In this document: piece after piece, positions 24,809 to 33,638 of the stretch | Position numbering within the stretch: the stretch's first letter is position 1 | Layout of the letters: each line of letters begins with the position of its first letter | Source: Chitinophaga terrae (ex Kim and Jung 2007) | GTDB taxonomy: Bacteria > Bacteroidota > Bacteroidia > Chitinophagales > Chitinophagaceae | Direction: 5' to 3' | Assembly: GCF_900107795.1 (NCBI RefSeq) | Contig: NZ_FNRL01000007.1 | Span: 1 to 64,000 of the forward strand | DNA: 64,000 bases | Made by a program: the position numbers and the translations under genes | Notes under the pieces: model-generated | The model's database searches: none | Told to the model about the DNA's origin: nothing | The model's input: only the letters and a program-made list of their open reading frames with translations

Positions 24809-27800
24809 TTAGAAACTAACACCCAACCCCAATGTATAGGATCTGAAGAACGGGTAGAGGTTCCCGTTATACCCGCCGGCCTGCTCCGGGTCGAAATATT
24901 TGATCTTCATTTTAGTTGTTTCCCACAGATCCTGTCCTGAGAAATAGATCCTCAGGTGCTGTATAAATATCTTCTTCAGCAATGCTGCCGGCAAAGTATA
25001 GCCCAATTGCAGGTTTTTCAGCCTGATATAGGCCCCGTTCATGGTCCAGTGGTCAGATGGCAGGGTGTTATGGGTATCGTTCATGTAAAGCCTTGGAAAG
25101 AGGGCGTCAGGGTTCTGGGCAGTCCAGTAGTCCTGGTTAATATCCCAGGGTTGCTGCCAGGTACCGGTGAATGGTACTGCATATCTTGGATCAGGCATTA
25201 CATTCCGCTGCGCCACTCCCTGGAAAAATACGCTGAAATCAAACCCTTTCCAGGAAAATCCCGCCTCCAGCCCGTATGCGATCTTCGGATCGGTAGTACC
25301 CAGGTATACAAGGTCGGCATCGTTGATCTGGTGATCGCCGTTGATGTCTACGTATTTCAGATCGCCAACCCCTGTTTTGCTGCTTTGGAAAGCATGCTGC
25401 TGCACTTCCTGCGCCGATTGGAAGTAGCCATCCGTGCGGTAACCGAACAACGAGGAGTAAGGATAGCCGGCGATGCCCTGGTTCCAGCCGGCCTGGGCTT
25501 TCACGCCATCGTTTTTCAATACCTTGTTCTGGCTGTTGAAGAGATTGGCGTTAACATACCAGTTAAACGTTCCTTTATCATGACGCCAGCCAACATTGAA
25601 CTCCCAACCCCATGCTTTCATTTCGCCCTGGTGAAAAGCAATGGGCATGGCGCCCTCGGTAGATGCAGTCAGTTGGGGGATCTGCATGTTGGTATTTTTC
25701 CTGGTAAAATAATCTACAGAAATGCTTAGCTGCCCGCGGATCAAAGAAGCATCCCATCCCCAGTTGCTGGTAGTGATATCTTCCCATCCCTGCGGTTGCG
25801 GAACAGGATTCTTGTAAATAAAAGGCTGCAACCTTAAATAATTATGGAAACTGAATACCTGGTAACGCTCGTCATTCGGGATGCTGTTCCAGCTATTGAC
25901 ATTTCCCAGCCGGCCCCAGGACCAGCGCAGCTTGAAATCGTTAAAGACAGGCAGCGCCCTGTTGAACCAGGTTTCGTTGTTCAGCCGCCAGCCGGCGGAG
26001 AAGGTAGGGAAGACCTGCCATTCCGTTCCGCCTTTGAATGAGGTGCTGTATTGGGAAAGATGGGCGCCGATCAGGTTTGCTTCAACCAGGTACCTGTTAT
26101 CGTAGTTGTAATTGATCTTGCCAAAAACGGAAGCAAGTGTGCCGCTGGTACCAAGCATCTGCGTATAGGCCGGCACGTTATAGAAGTAACTGCCGTCTAT
26201 CTCTGCCTGGGTAACATCGTACGACGCATCGGTATATTGAGTGGTGTTAAAGGTTTCCTGCGTATAACCACCCAGAAGATGCAGGTTATGCAAACCGGAT
26301 TTCATATCGTAATCCGCCAGCAGCTGGAGATTACCGCCTTTTGAAACCAGCTTGCTTTTCTGCAGCATGTTGGCCCCCTGCACATAATCGACCGGCCCGA
26401 CGCGGTTCCATAATGGAATGGTATTCCTGCCGAGGTTATCGGTAAGCGTGTGATTTTGCGGGCTGTAAATCGCCCTTAAGGTCAGGCCTTTCAGCAGGCT
26501 GTCGGCCTTCAGGGTGAAAACAGCATCCACATAATTATTCTTCTCATCTCTTTTACCTCCATCTTTCAACACTGCATAAACGGGAGCGCTTCCGGCGGCA
26601 TAATGATCAGTGCCGGGTACATATACCGGTACATTGCCGGGGCCCCGGTAAAGTCCTGCCAGCAAGCCATTGGGTCCTTCCACGGTTTGGGAGGGAGAGA
26701 AGGTCTGGGTATTGGCGTACGAAAGCCTGGATTCGAGGCTGAAATGTTTATTGAACCGGTTGTTCAGGTTAATGCGGGCGTTGATCCGGTGAGTCCTGTC
26801 GGGGCCGATAGCCAGTAATCCTTCCCGTCCGAAATAACCCAGGGAAGCGGAGAACTGGTGACTGGTATCGCCGCCTTTAAGAGAAATGTTATAGTTGTTG
26901 ATACCTGTTTTGCTCTTGGTAATAGTGTTTAACTGGTCGAAATTATAATAGTATTTATAATAATCCGGGTGGTCGTAATCTATGGCGTAATGATTTCCCT
27001 TTTTCATCAGCTCGATCTCGGCATCCTGCCAAACCGCTTGCAGTCCGGCATTTTCGGCGGCCAGGTTCTCCATGGCAGCGGCAGTATATGAAGGAACGCG
27101 GTTAGGAATACGTATAGGCGTTTCAAACCCGCCCAACATATTGAAATCGACCCTGAGTTTGCCTGGTGTCCCTGTCCGGGTGGTTACCAGCACTACGCCG
27201 CCGGCTCCGCGGGCGCCGTAGATCGATGCGGCAGAAGCGTCTTTTAAGATGGAAACTGATTCAATATCGTCGGGATTCAGTACGGCCAGGGAGCCGGGAA
27301 CGCCATCGACTATTACCGGGGTGCTGCTGCCGGCGCTTACTCCGCGTACCTGTACATTAAAGCCTTCCCTGCCTGGCTGCCCGTTGCTGCGGGTAACGAT
27401 CAGCCCTGTAGCCGTACCCTGTAATGCAGCCATGACATTGGAAACCGGGCGGCTGCGCAACCTGACCCCATCTACCTGGGAAATGGAGCCGGTGATATTT
27501 GCTTTTTTCTGGAGGCCATAACCCAGTACCACCAACTCGTTCAGGCGAAGCAGGTCGGGTTGCAGTTGCACCTGGATGTTCCGGCGCTCGTTAACAGGGA
27601 TTTCCCTTGTTTCAAACCCGATGAGGGAGATCTGCAGAACTGCCTGTCCGCTGGCCACAGAGAGTTTGAATGTTCCCCGTTCGCCGGAGGCGGTGCCGTT
27701 GGAAGTACCTTTCTCCCTGATGGAAACGCCGTTCAATGGCTCGTTTCCGTCGGTGATCGTACCGGTAACGGTCCATTTCTTATTATCGGCATCCATTGAT

Positions 27801-28189
27801 GTGGTGGGAGTGGGCGCAGTTGCTATGGCGTTGAGGGGGATCACGATGATCTGGCCATCTTTTATTTCGACCCGGTATTTATTGTCCGGAAATATTCTGG
27901 GCAATACTTCCTGTAGGGTAGCATTTTTGACGTGTAAGGTAATGCCACGGCGGTTTTCCAGTTCATCAGACGAGATGGCGAAGGTATAATGTGTTTGCCG
28001 TTCTATTTCCCTGATAACGTTTTTGATGCTGGCGTTATTGACGTGGAGGGTAATGTGGCGGGTATTGGCAGCAGGATTCTGTGCCGCTAATGGGTTAGCG
28101 GCAAATACCAGGATAATAACTAAAAGGAGAAGGAACACGTAACCAGACCTGGCATTGGAAAAACGCGCCTGTAGCATAAAATGCTGCAT
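24809..28189 (-). CDS. SusC/RagA-type TonB-dependent outer membrane transporter with STN domain
   Basis: An 1126-residue TonB-linked receptor. It has a signal anchor/peptide (about residues 16-36, ending AAQN), an STN domain (about 45-115), a carboxypeptidase-regulatory-like CNA-B domain (about 132-215), then the plug with LNELVVLGYG (TonB-box-like, about 217), the SusC signature IVDGVPG...LNPDDIESVSILKDASAASIYGARG and a long beta-barrel ending LGLGVSF. The STN domain and the upstream FecR and sigma genes indicate trans-envelope signalling: ligand binding in the barrel relays through STN to FecR. No SusD gene follows. The surface-binding partner is therefore missing here, an atypical arrangement. 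Confidence 0.93.
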   Translation of the reverse strand: MQHFMLQARFSNARSGYVFLLLLVIILVFAANPLAAQNPAANTRHITLHVNNASIKNVIREIERQTHYTFAISSDELENRRGITLHVKNATLQEVLPRIFPDNKYRVEIKDGQIIVIPLNAIATAPTPTTSMDADNKKWTVTGTITDGNEPLNGVSIREKGTSNGTASGERGTFKLSVASGQAVLQISLIGFETREIPVNERRNIQVQLQPDLLRLNELVVLGYGLQKKANITGSISQVDGVRLRSRPVSNVMAALQGTATGLIVTRSNGQPGREGFNVQVRGVSAGSSTPVIVDGVPGSLAVLNPDDIESVSILKDASAASIYGARGAGGVVLVTTRTGTPGKLRVDFNMLGGFETPIRIPNRVPSYTAAAMENLAAENAGLQAVWQDAEIELMKKGNHYAIDYDHPDYYKYYYNFDQLNTITKSKTGINNYNISLKGGDTSHQFSASLGYFGREGLLAIGPDRTHRINARINLNNRFNKHFSLESRLSYANTQTFSPSQTVEGPNGLLAGLYRGPGNVPVYVPGTDHYAAGSAPVYAVLKDGGKRDEKNNYVDAVFTLKADSLLKGLTLRAIYSPQNHTLTDNLGRNTIPLWNRVGPVDYVQGANMLQKSKLVSKGGNLQLLADYDMKSGLHNLHLLGGYTQETFNTTQYTDASYDVTQAEIDGSYFYNVPAYTQMLGTSGTLASVFGKINYNYDNRYLVEANLIGAHLSQYSTSFKGGTEWQVFPTFSAGWRLNNETWFNRALPVFNDFKLRWSWGRLGNVNSWNSIPNDERYQVFSFHNYLRLQPFIYKNPVPQPQGWEDITTSNWGWDASLIRGQLSISVDYFTRKNTNMQIPQLTASTEGAMPIAFHQGEMKAWGWEFNVGWRHDKGTFNWYVNANLFNSQNKVLKNDGVKAQAGWNQGIAGYPYSSLFGYRTDGYFQSAQEVQQHAFQSSKTGVGDLKYVDINGDHQINDADLVYLGTTDPKIAYGLEAGFSWKGFDFSVFFQGVAQRNVMPDPRYAVPFTGTWQQPWDINQDYWTAQNPDALFPRLYMNDTHNTLPSDHWTMNGAYIRLKNLQLGYTLPAALLKKIFIQHLRIYFSGQDLWETTKMKIKYFDPEQAGGYNGNLYPFFRSYTLGLGVSF

Positions 28190-28206
28190 ATTCAGACTGG
28201 CGCGTA

Positions 28207-29172
28207 TTAATAGATTTCTACCAGGTCATTGGTTTTAGTGATGTTAATTCGTAATGTTTTGCGCATAATATCCAGTACTTCATCCAATGAAAGATCAGGG
28301 AAGGTAGCCAATAGTTTTTTATCAGCAAGCTGTGGGTTGCTGATTTTCACCTGCACATGATAGAAATCGGCCAGGGAAGCGGCTACTTCTGATAAAGGAG
28401 TTTCATCGAAGATGAGCGTCCTGGTTTTCCAGGCCAGGATATTATTGCGTTTGCTGTATGTTTTAGTGTCAATATCGTGTTGCTGGCTGTTCAGGGAAGC
28501 TTCCATACCTGGGGTAAGGATCACTTTTTTGCCTGTAGCTTTATAGGTAGCGCTTACTTTACCGGATTCCACGAATACTTTAACGTCGTGATTGGATGAT
28601 TTCACGTTGAAAGACGTACCCAGTACCTGGATGGCTACTTCCGGTGTGTTGACGATGAAAGGAACATTATCCTGTTTGGTAACGTCGAAGAAGGCTTCTC
28701 CCTTATCGATCTTGATAGTCCGGCTATTCTTGCCGAATTCGCGGGCGTAACGTACACGGGTATTTGAATTCAGGTACAGCATGGAGCCATCGGAGAGGCG
28801 GATGCTGTCCCGTTGTTGATTGGTAGCGAATGTTTGGTAGCCGCCTGGTCCGAAGAATGTCCAGGTGCCGGCAGCGAGCAGTAATACGGCAGCTGCGGCC
28901 CACCAGTAGCGGCGTTTCATTTGAACAACCGGGGTGGGTTTGGCAGCTGGGGCAACCAGTTGCTGATCGAGCTGTTCCCACTGGCCATGTACATCATAGG
29001 TAGAAGACGCGGCGGGCAGGGGATCACCTTGCCACATCGCCTTCATATCCAGGAAAATATCCAGGTTGGCGTTATCCTGTTCAATCCAGTCATTGAGTTC
29101 AGCTTTGAGCTGCTCATTTTCCGGATCTTCCAGGTACCGAACTACAATGTCTATGTCTGTTGATTTATTCAT
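28207..29172 (-). CDS. FecR family anti-sigma factor / sensor
   Basis: A 321-residue inner-membrane regulator. The N-terminal cytoplasmic part (about residues 1-85) would bind the sigma factor. One transmembrane helix is at about 87-106 (RRYWWAAAAVLLLAAGTWTF). The periplasmic FecR domain spans about 110-210 (IRLSDGSMLYLNSNTRVRY, KGEAFFDVTKQ, VLGTSFNVKSS). A DUF4974 secretin/TonB-like C-terminal domain spans about 250-321 (FDETPLSEVAASLADFY ... VKISNPQL). It is expected to receive the signal from the STN domain of the SusC protein encoded 17 nt downstream and to control the sigma factor encoded 69 nt upstream. Confidence 0.94.
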   Translation of the reverse strand: MNKSTDIDIVVRYLEDPENEQLKAELNDWIEQDNANLDIFLDMKAMWQGDPLPAASSTYDVHGQWEQLDQQLVAPAAKPTPVVQMKRRYWWAAAAVLLLAAGTWTFFGPGGYQTFATNQQRDSIRLSDGSMLYLNSNTRVRYAREFGKNSRTIKIDKGEAFFDVTKQDNVPFIVNTPEVAIQVLGTSFNVKSSNHDVKVFVESGKVSATYKATGKKVILTPGMEASLNSQQHDIDTKTYSKRNNILAWKTRTLIFDETPLSEVAASLADFYHVQVKISNPQLADKKLLATFPDLSLDEVLDIMRKTLRINITKTNDLVEIY

Positions 29173-29241
29173 GGCGTCTTATTAGTAATACAACCGGAGA
29201 AAGGGATACCATTAGTCTGTTTTAAAAAAAAATTTCCTGGG

Positions 29242-29784
29242 TCAGGATTTATTGATCAGATCAATGCGTAATCGTTTCAGGGCGGTTGTCAGATGTGCGT
29301 AAACGGTATTAATGGATATATTGAGTTGGGTAGCGATTTCTGTAGGAGTGAGTCCATTACCCCGGCTCATTTCAAAAACGCGGCGACATTGTTCCGGGAG
29401 TTTTTCCAGGGCCAGGTGATACTGGGCTTCCAGTTCTTTCCGTTCAAGAAGGGCTGTACTGTCGCTCACCGGTGTAGCCAGGTGCATTTGTTCTTTCGTA
29501 TAGGTTTCTTTGCGTTGTTCTTTTTTTATCCTGTTCAAACAGGTATTTACAGTAGCCCTGGCGAGATAGTGATTAATAGGAGCTCTATCGTCCAGGTTTT
29601 CCGCACCTTTCCACAAGTTGAGGAAAACATCTTGCACCATATCATTCGCTTCGTCCGTATCCTGTACATACTTCACCGCTATATTATACATAGAGGGAGC
29701 ATACTGTTTAAAAACAGCCTCAAATACATCTTTGTTTCTACTCCTGATGCCTTTTACAATTTCATCATTACTCAATTGCAACAT
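29242..29784 (-). CDS. ECF sigma factor (FecI-like) of the SusC/FecR system
   Basis: A 180-residue sigma-70 family ECF factor. Region 2 includes YVQDTDEANDMVQDVFLNLW (about residues 38-57, core-binding and -10 recognition) and region 4 includes SRGNGLTPTEIATQLNISINTVYAHL (a helix-turn-helix, about 142-167). Transcription order is sigma, FecR, SusC, the standard order for regulated TonB receptors. When the cognate FecR is activated, it should direct transcription of the locus. The 5' region shows no TAnnTTTG box, consistent with autoregulation, but this is not proof. Confidence 0.94.
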   Translation of the reverse strand: MLQLSNDEIVKGIRSRNKDVFEAVFKQYAPSMYNIAVKYVQDTDEANDMVQDVFLNLWKGAENLDDRAPINHYLARATVNTCLNRIKKEQRKETYTKEQMHLATPVSDSTALLERKELEAQYHLALEKLPEQCRRVFEMSRGNGLTPTEIATQLNISINTVYAHLTTALKRLRIDLINKS

Positions 29785-30017
29785 TGCTTATTCGTTTGTA
29801 TTTGTTCCGTGGTGCGAAGATAATTTTTAAAATACGAATTGGTATTCCTGATTTTTTTCACTTTAACATTTCTTTGACTAATGGTAAACCAATTATCGGA
29901 TGTATTCTAAGTATAAGCCACCAACGAAAAGGCATTTTAACAAAAACCATGCTGATTCGTAAGAGGGTCGGCGACGGGAACCATTAAATTTTTCTTAACC
30001 ATACAAAATTGAAAGCC

Positions 30018-30536
30018 ATGAAAAAATCAATTGTAGGAACACTTGCTTTAGCAGCGATGGTAATTGGATTTTCCGCATTTAAGAGCGCAGATGCCAAAGT
30101 TTCAACAGTAGCTGCAGATTCAGCAGCAGCTTACGTTGCAGATACTGCGGCAATGGTAGCAGATACCGCCGCCATGGTAGATACCGCCGCAATTATTGAC
30201 ACTGCAGCAATTAAAGGCGCAGACACCGCCGCCGTTAACCTCACCCTGGCGCAGGATTCATTGAAAAATGACACTGCCGCTGCAGTTGCAGAAGCCGGAA
30301 CTATCACCGGTAAAATCGTACCTGCCGATGGCGCATCAGAAGTAGAAGCTGTCAACGGCGATGAAAAACTGAAAGGTGCGGTATCTAATGGTGCGTTCAC
30401 CATCCCAGCCGCTAAATCAGGCAATTATACTGTTACCATATTAGGTAAAAGCCCATACAAAAACGCTGTGATCAAAGATGTTAAAGTAGAAGAAGGAAAA
30501 GCTACTGATCTGGGCGAAATTAAACTGGAGCAATAG
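30018..30536 (+). CDS. Exported protein with Ala/Asp/Thr-rich repeats and a C-terminal beta-sandwich domain
   Basis: A 172-residue protein. I start it at the ATG at 30018 (MKKSIVGTLALAAMVIGFSAF), which begins a signal peptide cleaved near ADAK; a TTG 9 nt upstream is unnecessary. Residues about 35-95 are low-complexity, built from five or six copies of a (A)DTAA(M/I/V) unit, probably disordered. Residues about 95-172 (GTITGKIVPADG, VSNGAFTIPAAKSGNYTVTI, VKDVKVEEGKATDLGEIKL-like) look like a carboxypeptidase-regulatory-like/TTR-type domain. The role is unknown; perhaps a cell-envelope or surface protein. A terminator follows. Confidence 0.75.
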   Translation: MKKSIVGTLALAAMVIGFSAFKSADAKVSTVAADSAAAYVADTAAMVADTAAMVDTAAIIDTAAIKGADTAAVNLTLAQDSLKNDTAAAVAEAGTITGKIVPADGASEVEAVNGDEKLKGAVSNGAFTIPAAKSGNYTVTILGKSPYKNAVIKDVKVEEGKATDLGEIKLEQ

Positions 30537-30630
30537 TATTGTTGCACTTGCCATAAGCAATAGCAATAAAAAACGTAATAGCAACCAACAACACAAAATC
30601 ATCCACATGGAACCCCATTTGGTTTGATGC

Positions 30631-30659
30631 AGGGAGGCCAAGCACGGCTTCCCTTTTTT
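30631..30659 (+). terminator. Rho-independent terminator
   Basis: GGGAGGCC (30632-30639) pairs with GGCTTCCC (30646-30653; one G-T pair), 6-nt loop, then TTTTTT. It terminates the 30018 gene. Confidence 0.88.
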
Positions 30660-30721
30660 GTTGCCATTTCTTTTTCTTCCACCATCTTCCCCTATCTTTA
30701 TCGCCTAAAGAGCCAATTTGA

Positions 30722-31051
30722 ATGCGTACCATTATTTTACTGTTTATTTCGAACACCTTTATGACCTTCGCCTGGTATGGACATCTGAAACACCAGGATA
30801 CCGCCCTTTGGAAAGTGATCCTCATCAGCTGGGGTATCGCTTTTTTTGAATATTGTTTTATGGTACCCGCTAACCGGTTCGGCGCACAGGAAGGATTTTC
30901 GGGCTTCCAGTTAAAAACCATCCAGGAAGTGATCACACTCACCGTGTTCAGTATCTTCGCTGTTACCTTTCTCAAAGAGCCGTTGCGATGGAATTATCTC
31001 GTCTCTTTTCTTTTCCTTATTGGTGCGGTGTATTTCATGTTCAAAAAATAG
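30722..31051 (+). CDS. DMT family small membrane protein (DUF486)
   Basis: A 109-residue protein with four transmembrane helices. NTFMTFAWYGHLKH (about residues 11-24) and the sequence VPANRFGA..GFS..QLKTIQEVITL (about 48-72) are diagnostic for DUF486, a member of the drug/metabolite transporter superfamily of unknown substrate. The length matches the family. A near-consensus -7 box TATCTTTA lies at about 30691-30698. The gene ends 3 nt before a GCAAAG-type repeat element. Confidence 0.92.
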   Translation: MRTIILLFISNTFMTFAWYGHLKHQDTALWKVILISWGIAFFEYCFMVPANRFGAQEGFSGFQLKTIQEVITLTVFSIFAVTFLKEPLRWNYLVSFLFLIGAVYFMFKK

Positions 31052-31054
31052 CTG

Positions 31055-31694
31055 TTTCACGCAGAGAGGCGGAGGGGGGCAAAGAAGCAGAGGGATTTTT
31101 GATGGAGGAGGGAGATATAGTTGCACGCAGAGCCGCAGAAGAAGCAAAGAGGCAAAGGATTTTGATGATATTGAGTGTAGTTGCACGCAGAGAGGCGGAG
31201 GGGGCAAAGAAGCAGAGGGATTTTTGATGGAGGAGGGAGATATAGTTGCACGCAGAGCCGCAGAAGAAGCAAAGAGGCAAAGGATTTTGATGATATTGAG
31301 TGTAGTTGCACGCAGAGAGGCGGAGGGGACAAAGAAGCAGAGGGATTTTTGATGGAGGAGGGAGATATAGTAGCACGCAGAGCTGCAAAAGAAGCAAAGA
31401 GGCAAAGGATTTTGATGATATTGAGTGTAGTTGCACGCAGAGGAGAGGCGGAGGGAGCAAAGAAGCAGTGGATTTTGATGTAGGAGGGAGATATACTTGC
31501 ACGCAGTGTTGTAAAAGAGGCAAAGAAAATTTTGAAGGAGGAGGATTTTAAGAACCAAGGGATATTTTTGTTATCGGTTGATGATATCCTTTATAGATAA
31601 AAGATTTATATATTATATAATAGATAATGTATTTTATTATACCTTAATTAAAATCCTTTGCGCTCTTGCCAGTCCTTTGCCCCTTTGCGTGAAA
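31055..31694. repeat. GCAAAG-module element, copy 2, expanded by an internal tandem array
   Basis: The left end is TTTCACGCAGAG (31055-31066) and the right end is CCCCTTTGCGTGAAA (ending 31694), matching the inverted ends of the other elements. The right arm, about 31654-31694, contains CTTTGCGCTCTTG, as in copies 1 and 3. Between the ends lie a tandem array (31058-about 31550) and an AT-rich stretch (about 31560-31650). The element fills the space between the DUF486 gene and the sigma factor gene. Long open frames on both strands across it arise from the repeats and have no family support. Confidence 0.8.
31058..31550. repeat. ~125-bp tandem repeat array with two alternating half-units
   Basis: CACGCAGAG starts recur at 31058, 31184, 31309 and 31434 (periods 126, 125, 125). 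Each unit splits into half A (66 bp in the first copy, GAGGCGGAGG-type start) and half B (60 bp, starting at 31124, GAGCCGCAGAAG-type). The last unit is diverged and degraded. Both halves contain GCAAAG/GCAGAG modules. Confidence 0.92.
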
Positions 31695-31731
31695 TCCACT
31701 ATCTTTAGGCATTCAACCAAATGTAAATCAC

Positions 31732-32292
31732 TTGAAGGAGGAAGCTAATATTCAGCTCTTGGCTGAGCGGATAGGGTCTTTAGGGGATGAACAGGCTTAC
31801 AGGGCTTTATTTCGGATATTTTATAAACCGTTAAGCCAATTTGCCTATTCAATCGTAAAATCCTGGGAGTCAGCCGAAGAAATAGCGTCAGACGTTTTTG
31901 TGAACGTCTGGAAGAACAGGGAGCGCCTCCTGCAGGTAGAGAACCTCAAAGTATATCTCTACGTTTCCACTAAAAATATTGCATTAAACTATCTCAACAA
32001 AGCTGCCCGCACCCAACATTTCAGCCTCGACGAACTGGCCGTGGATATCAGCATTAATCACGCAACTCCCGAACAGATTTATATTTCCGGCGAAATGGTG
32101 AGACGCATTGAGGCGGCTATCAACGAATTGCCCCCAAAAAGAAAAATGATCTTCAAACTGATCAGGGAAGACGGCCTGAAATATAAAGAGGTAGCCCAGA
32201 TCCTCGATATTTCAGTGAACACCATAGATGTTCATATGGCCCATGCGCTGAAAAAGATCAGCGAAGCGCTCAACTTCACATTTACCAGGTAA
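31732..32292 (+). CDS. ECF sigma factor of the SusCD/PIG-L locus
   Basis: A 186-residue ECF sigma factor. Region 2 has QFAYSIVKSWESAEEIASDV (about residues 35-54) with the FVNVWKNRE core-binding segment after it; region 4 has ELPPKRKMIFKLIREDGLKYKEVAQILDISVNTIDVHM (about 132-170, given as a region; helix-turn-helix). It opens with a TTG at 31732 preceded by a near-consensus TATCTTTA box (31700-31707). It is followed 88 nt later by FecR and then SusC/SusD, the usual regulated order. It is a different paralogue from the one at 29242. Confidence 0.93.
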   Translation: MKEEANIQLLAERIGSLGDEQAYRALFRIFYKPLSQFAYSIVKSWESAEEIASDVFVNVWKNRERLLQVENLKVYLYVSTKNIALNYLNKAARTQHFSLDELAVDISINHATPEQIYISGEMVRRIEAAINELPPKRKMIFKLIREDGLKYKEVAQILDISVNTIDVHMAHALKKISEALNFTFTR

Positions 32293-32380
32293 AAACTTTT
32301 TTTAAAATTTTTTCAGAAGGAGTAGTAGATTTTTAAAAATCGCTTGTCCTTTTATTTAATCATGCTTTTGAAGTATTAAC

Positions 32381-33439
32381 ATGGAACAGGAAAGAATATG
32401 GCTTTTGTTGGGAAGAAAGGTATCGGGCGAAGCCACGATGGGAGAGTTGCGTGAGCTGGAGGAGCTGCTTCAACAAGATGCTACCCTCAGGTATAAGGTT
32501 TCTGTTCTCAGTAACTGGCCGTCTGTTCAGCAAAGCGAGGAGTGGAAAAGCAAAACGGAAGACGCGCTGGAAAGACATATGAATAGAATGTCCGAAATAA
32601 CGGCCGCCGAGAACCTGCCGGTGAAGAAAGCAGGCAGGAAATCACTGAAACTGGTAGCCATACTGTCTGTACTGGTGCTGTTGTTAGGAGGCTACTGCAC
32701 ATTTTTGCTGTTGAACAGATCCGGCGTCCGTACAGAGAAACCTGCCATCGCAGCCATACAGACGCGCGACGGTTCCAGGAGCAGGGCCCAGTTGCCTGAT
32801 GGCACCCAGGTACTGCTGAATGGAGGCAGCCGGTTAACGTACGATCAGAATAAATTCAATACAGATACCCGCGAGGTAACACTGGAAGGAGAGGCGTTTT
32901 TCGACGTCGCGAAGAATGCCGATAAACCTTTTTATATACATACAGCCAAGCTGGATCTGAAAGTATTAGGCACTTCTTTCAATATAAAAGCCTATACGCA
33001 GGACCCAACCACCGAAGCTACCCTCATTACCGGGGCAGTGGAAGTGACAGTAAACGACGGCAAAGAGCATAATATTAAGTTGCTGCCGAATCAAAAGATC
33101 ATCCTCGAACACGGAGCAGCCATTGACCCGCTTTCCTCATCCAGGCTGGTGAACAGCTACAGGGTCGAAAACCTCCGGAATACGCAGGACAACCTGGTAT
33201 ATGAAACGGCATGGTGCGATAACTACCTGGTGTTCGACAATGAAACCCTGACAGAGATCGCCCGCAAAATGGAAAGATGGTATGGCATCAAGATCCATAT
33301 CACAGACCCGAAGCTTTTACAATATCATTATACAGGTACGTTTAAAAACGAATCATTCCGGGAAGTCCTGGAAGCACTGAAGGTTACAACAACATTACAT
33401 TGGAGAACTGAGGGGAACGACGTGTTTATAACACAATAA
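32381..33439 (+). CDS. FecR family anti-sigma factor / sensor
   Basis: A 352-residue inner-membrane regulator. The cytoplasmic N-terminal part is about residues 1-85. A transmembrane helix is at about 89-111 (KLVAILSVLVLLLGGYCTFL). The FecR domain spans about 130-225 (RAQLPDGTQVLLNGGSRLTY, EGEAFFDVAKNADKPFYI, VLGTSFNIKAY). The C-terminal DUF4974 domain spans about 280-352 (VFDNETLTEIARKMERWY ... YHYTGTFKNESFREVL). It should transmit the occupied state of the downstream SusC to the upstream sigma factor. A hairpin-prone GAGGG...CCCCTC stretch (33482-33511) lies between it and SusC. Confidence 0.94.
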   Translation: MEQERIWLLLGRKVSGEATMGELRELEELLQQDATLRYKVSVLSNWPSVQQSEEWKSKTEDALERHMNRMSEITAAENLPVKKAGRKSLKLVAILSVLVLLLGGYCTFLLLNRSGVRTEKPAIAAIQTRDGSRSRAQLPDGTQVLLNGGSRLTYDQNKFNTDTREVTLEGEAFFDVAKNADKPFYIHTAKLDLKVLGTSFNIKAYTQDPTTEATLITGAVEVTVNDGKEHNIKLLPNQKIILEHGAAIDPLSSSRLVNSYRVENLRNTQDNLVYETAWCDNYLVFDNETLTEIARKMERWYGIKIHITDPKLLQYHYTGTFKNESFREVLEALKVTTTLHWRTEGNDVFITQ

Positions 33440-33638
33440 CAGCGATAAGTATAAAAAAGATACCAGGTAGTATCAAAAAGAGAGGGCAAATGCTTGGAAC
33501 ATTTACCCCTCCTGATTGAGATCATACGGCAGTAGCTTTACGTGGCAATGTTAAGTCTGTCGTAGTTTTATGACCTTTTACAACCTAAATGTATGGAAAA
33601 AATTCATACATTAAGTAATCCTTTTGCTTTTAAAAACA

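Noticed and set aside
30911..31558. Long open frames on both strands across the 31-kb repeat (up to 215 codons)
   Set aside because: They arise from the ~125-bp tandem array; the translation is itself repetitive, shifts frame because 125 is not a multiple of three, and one frame runs antisense through the DUF486 gene.
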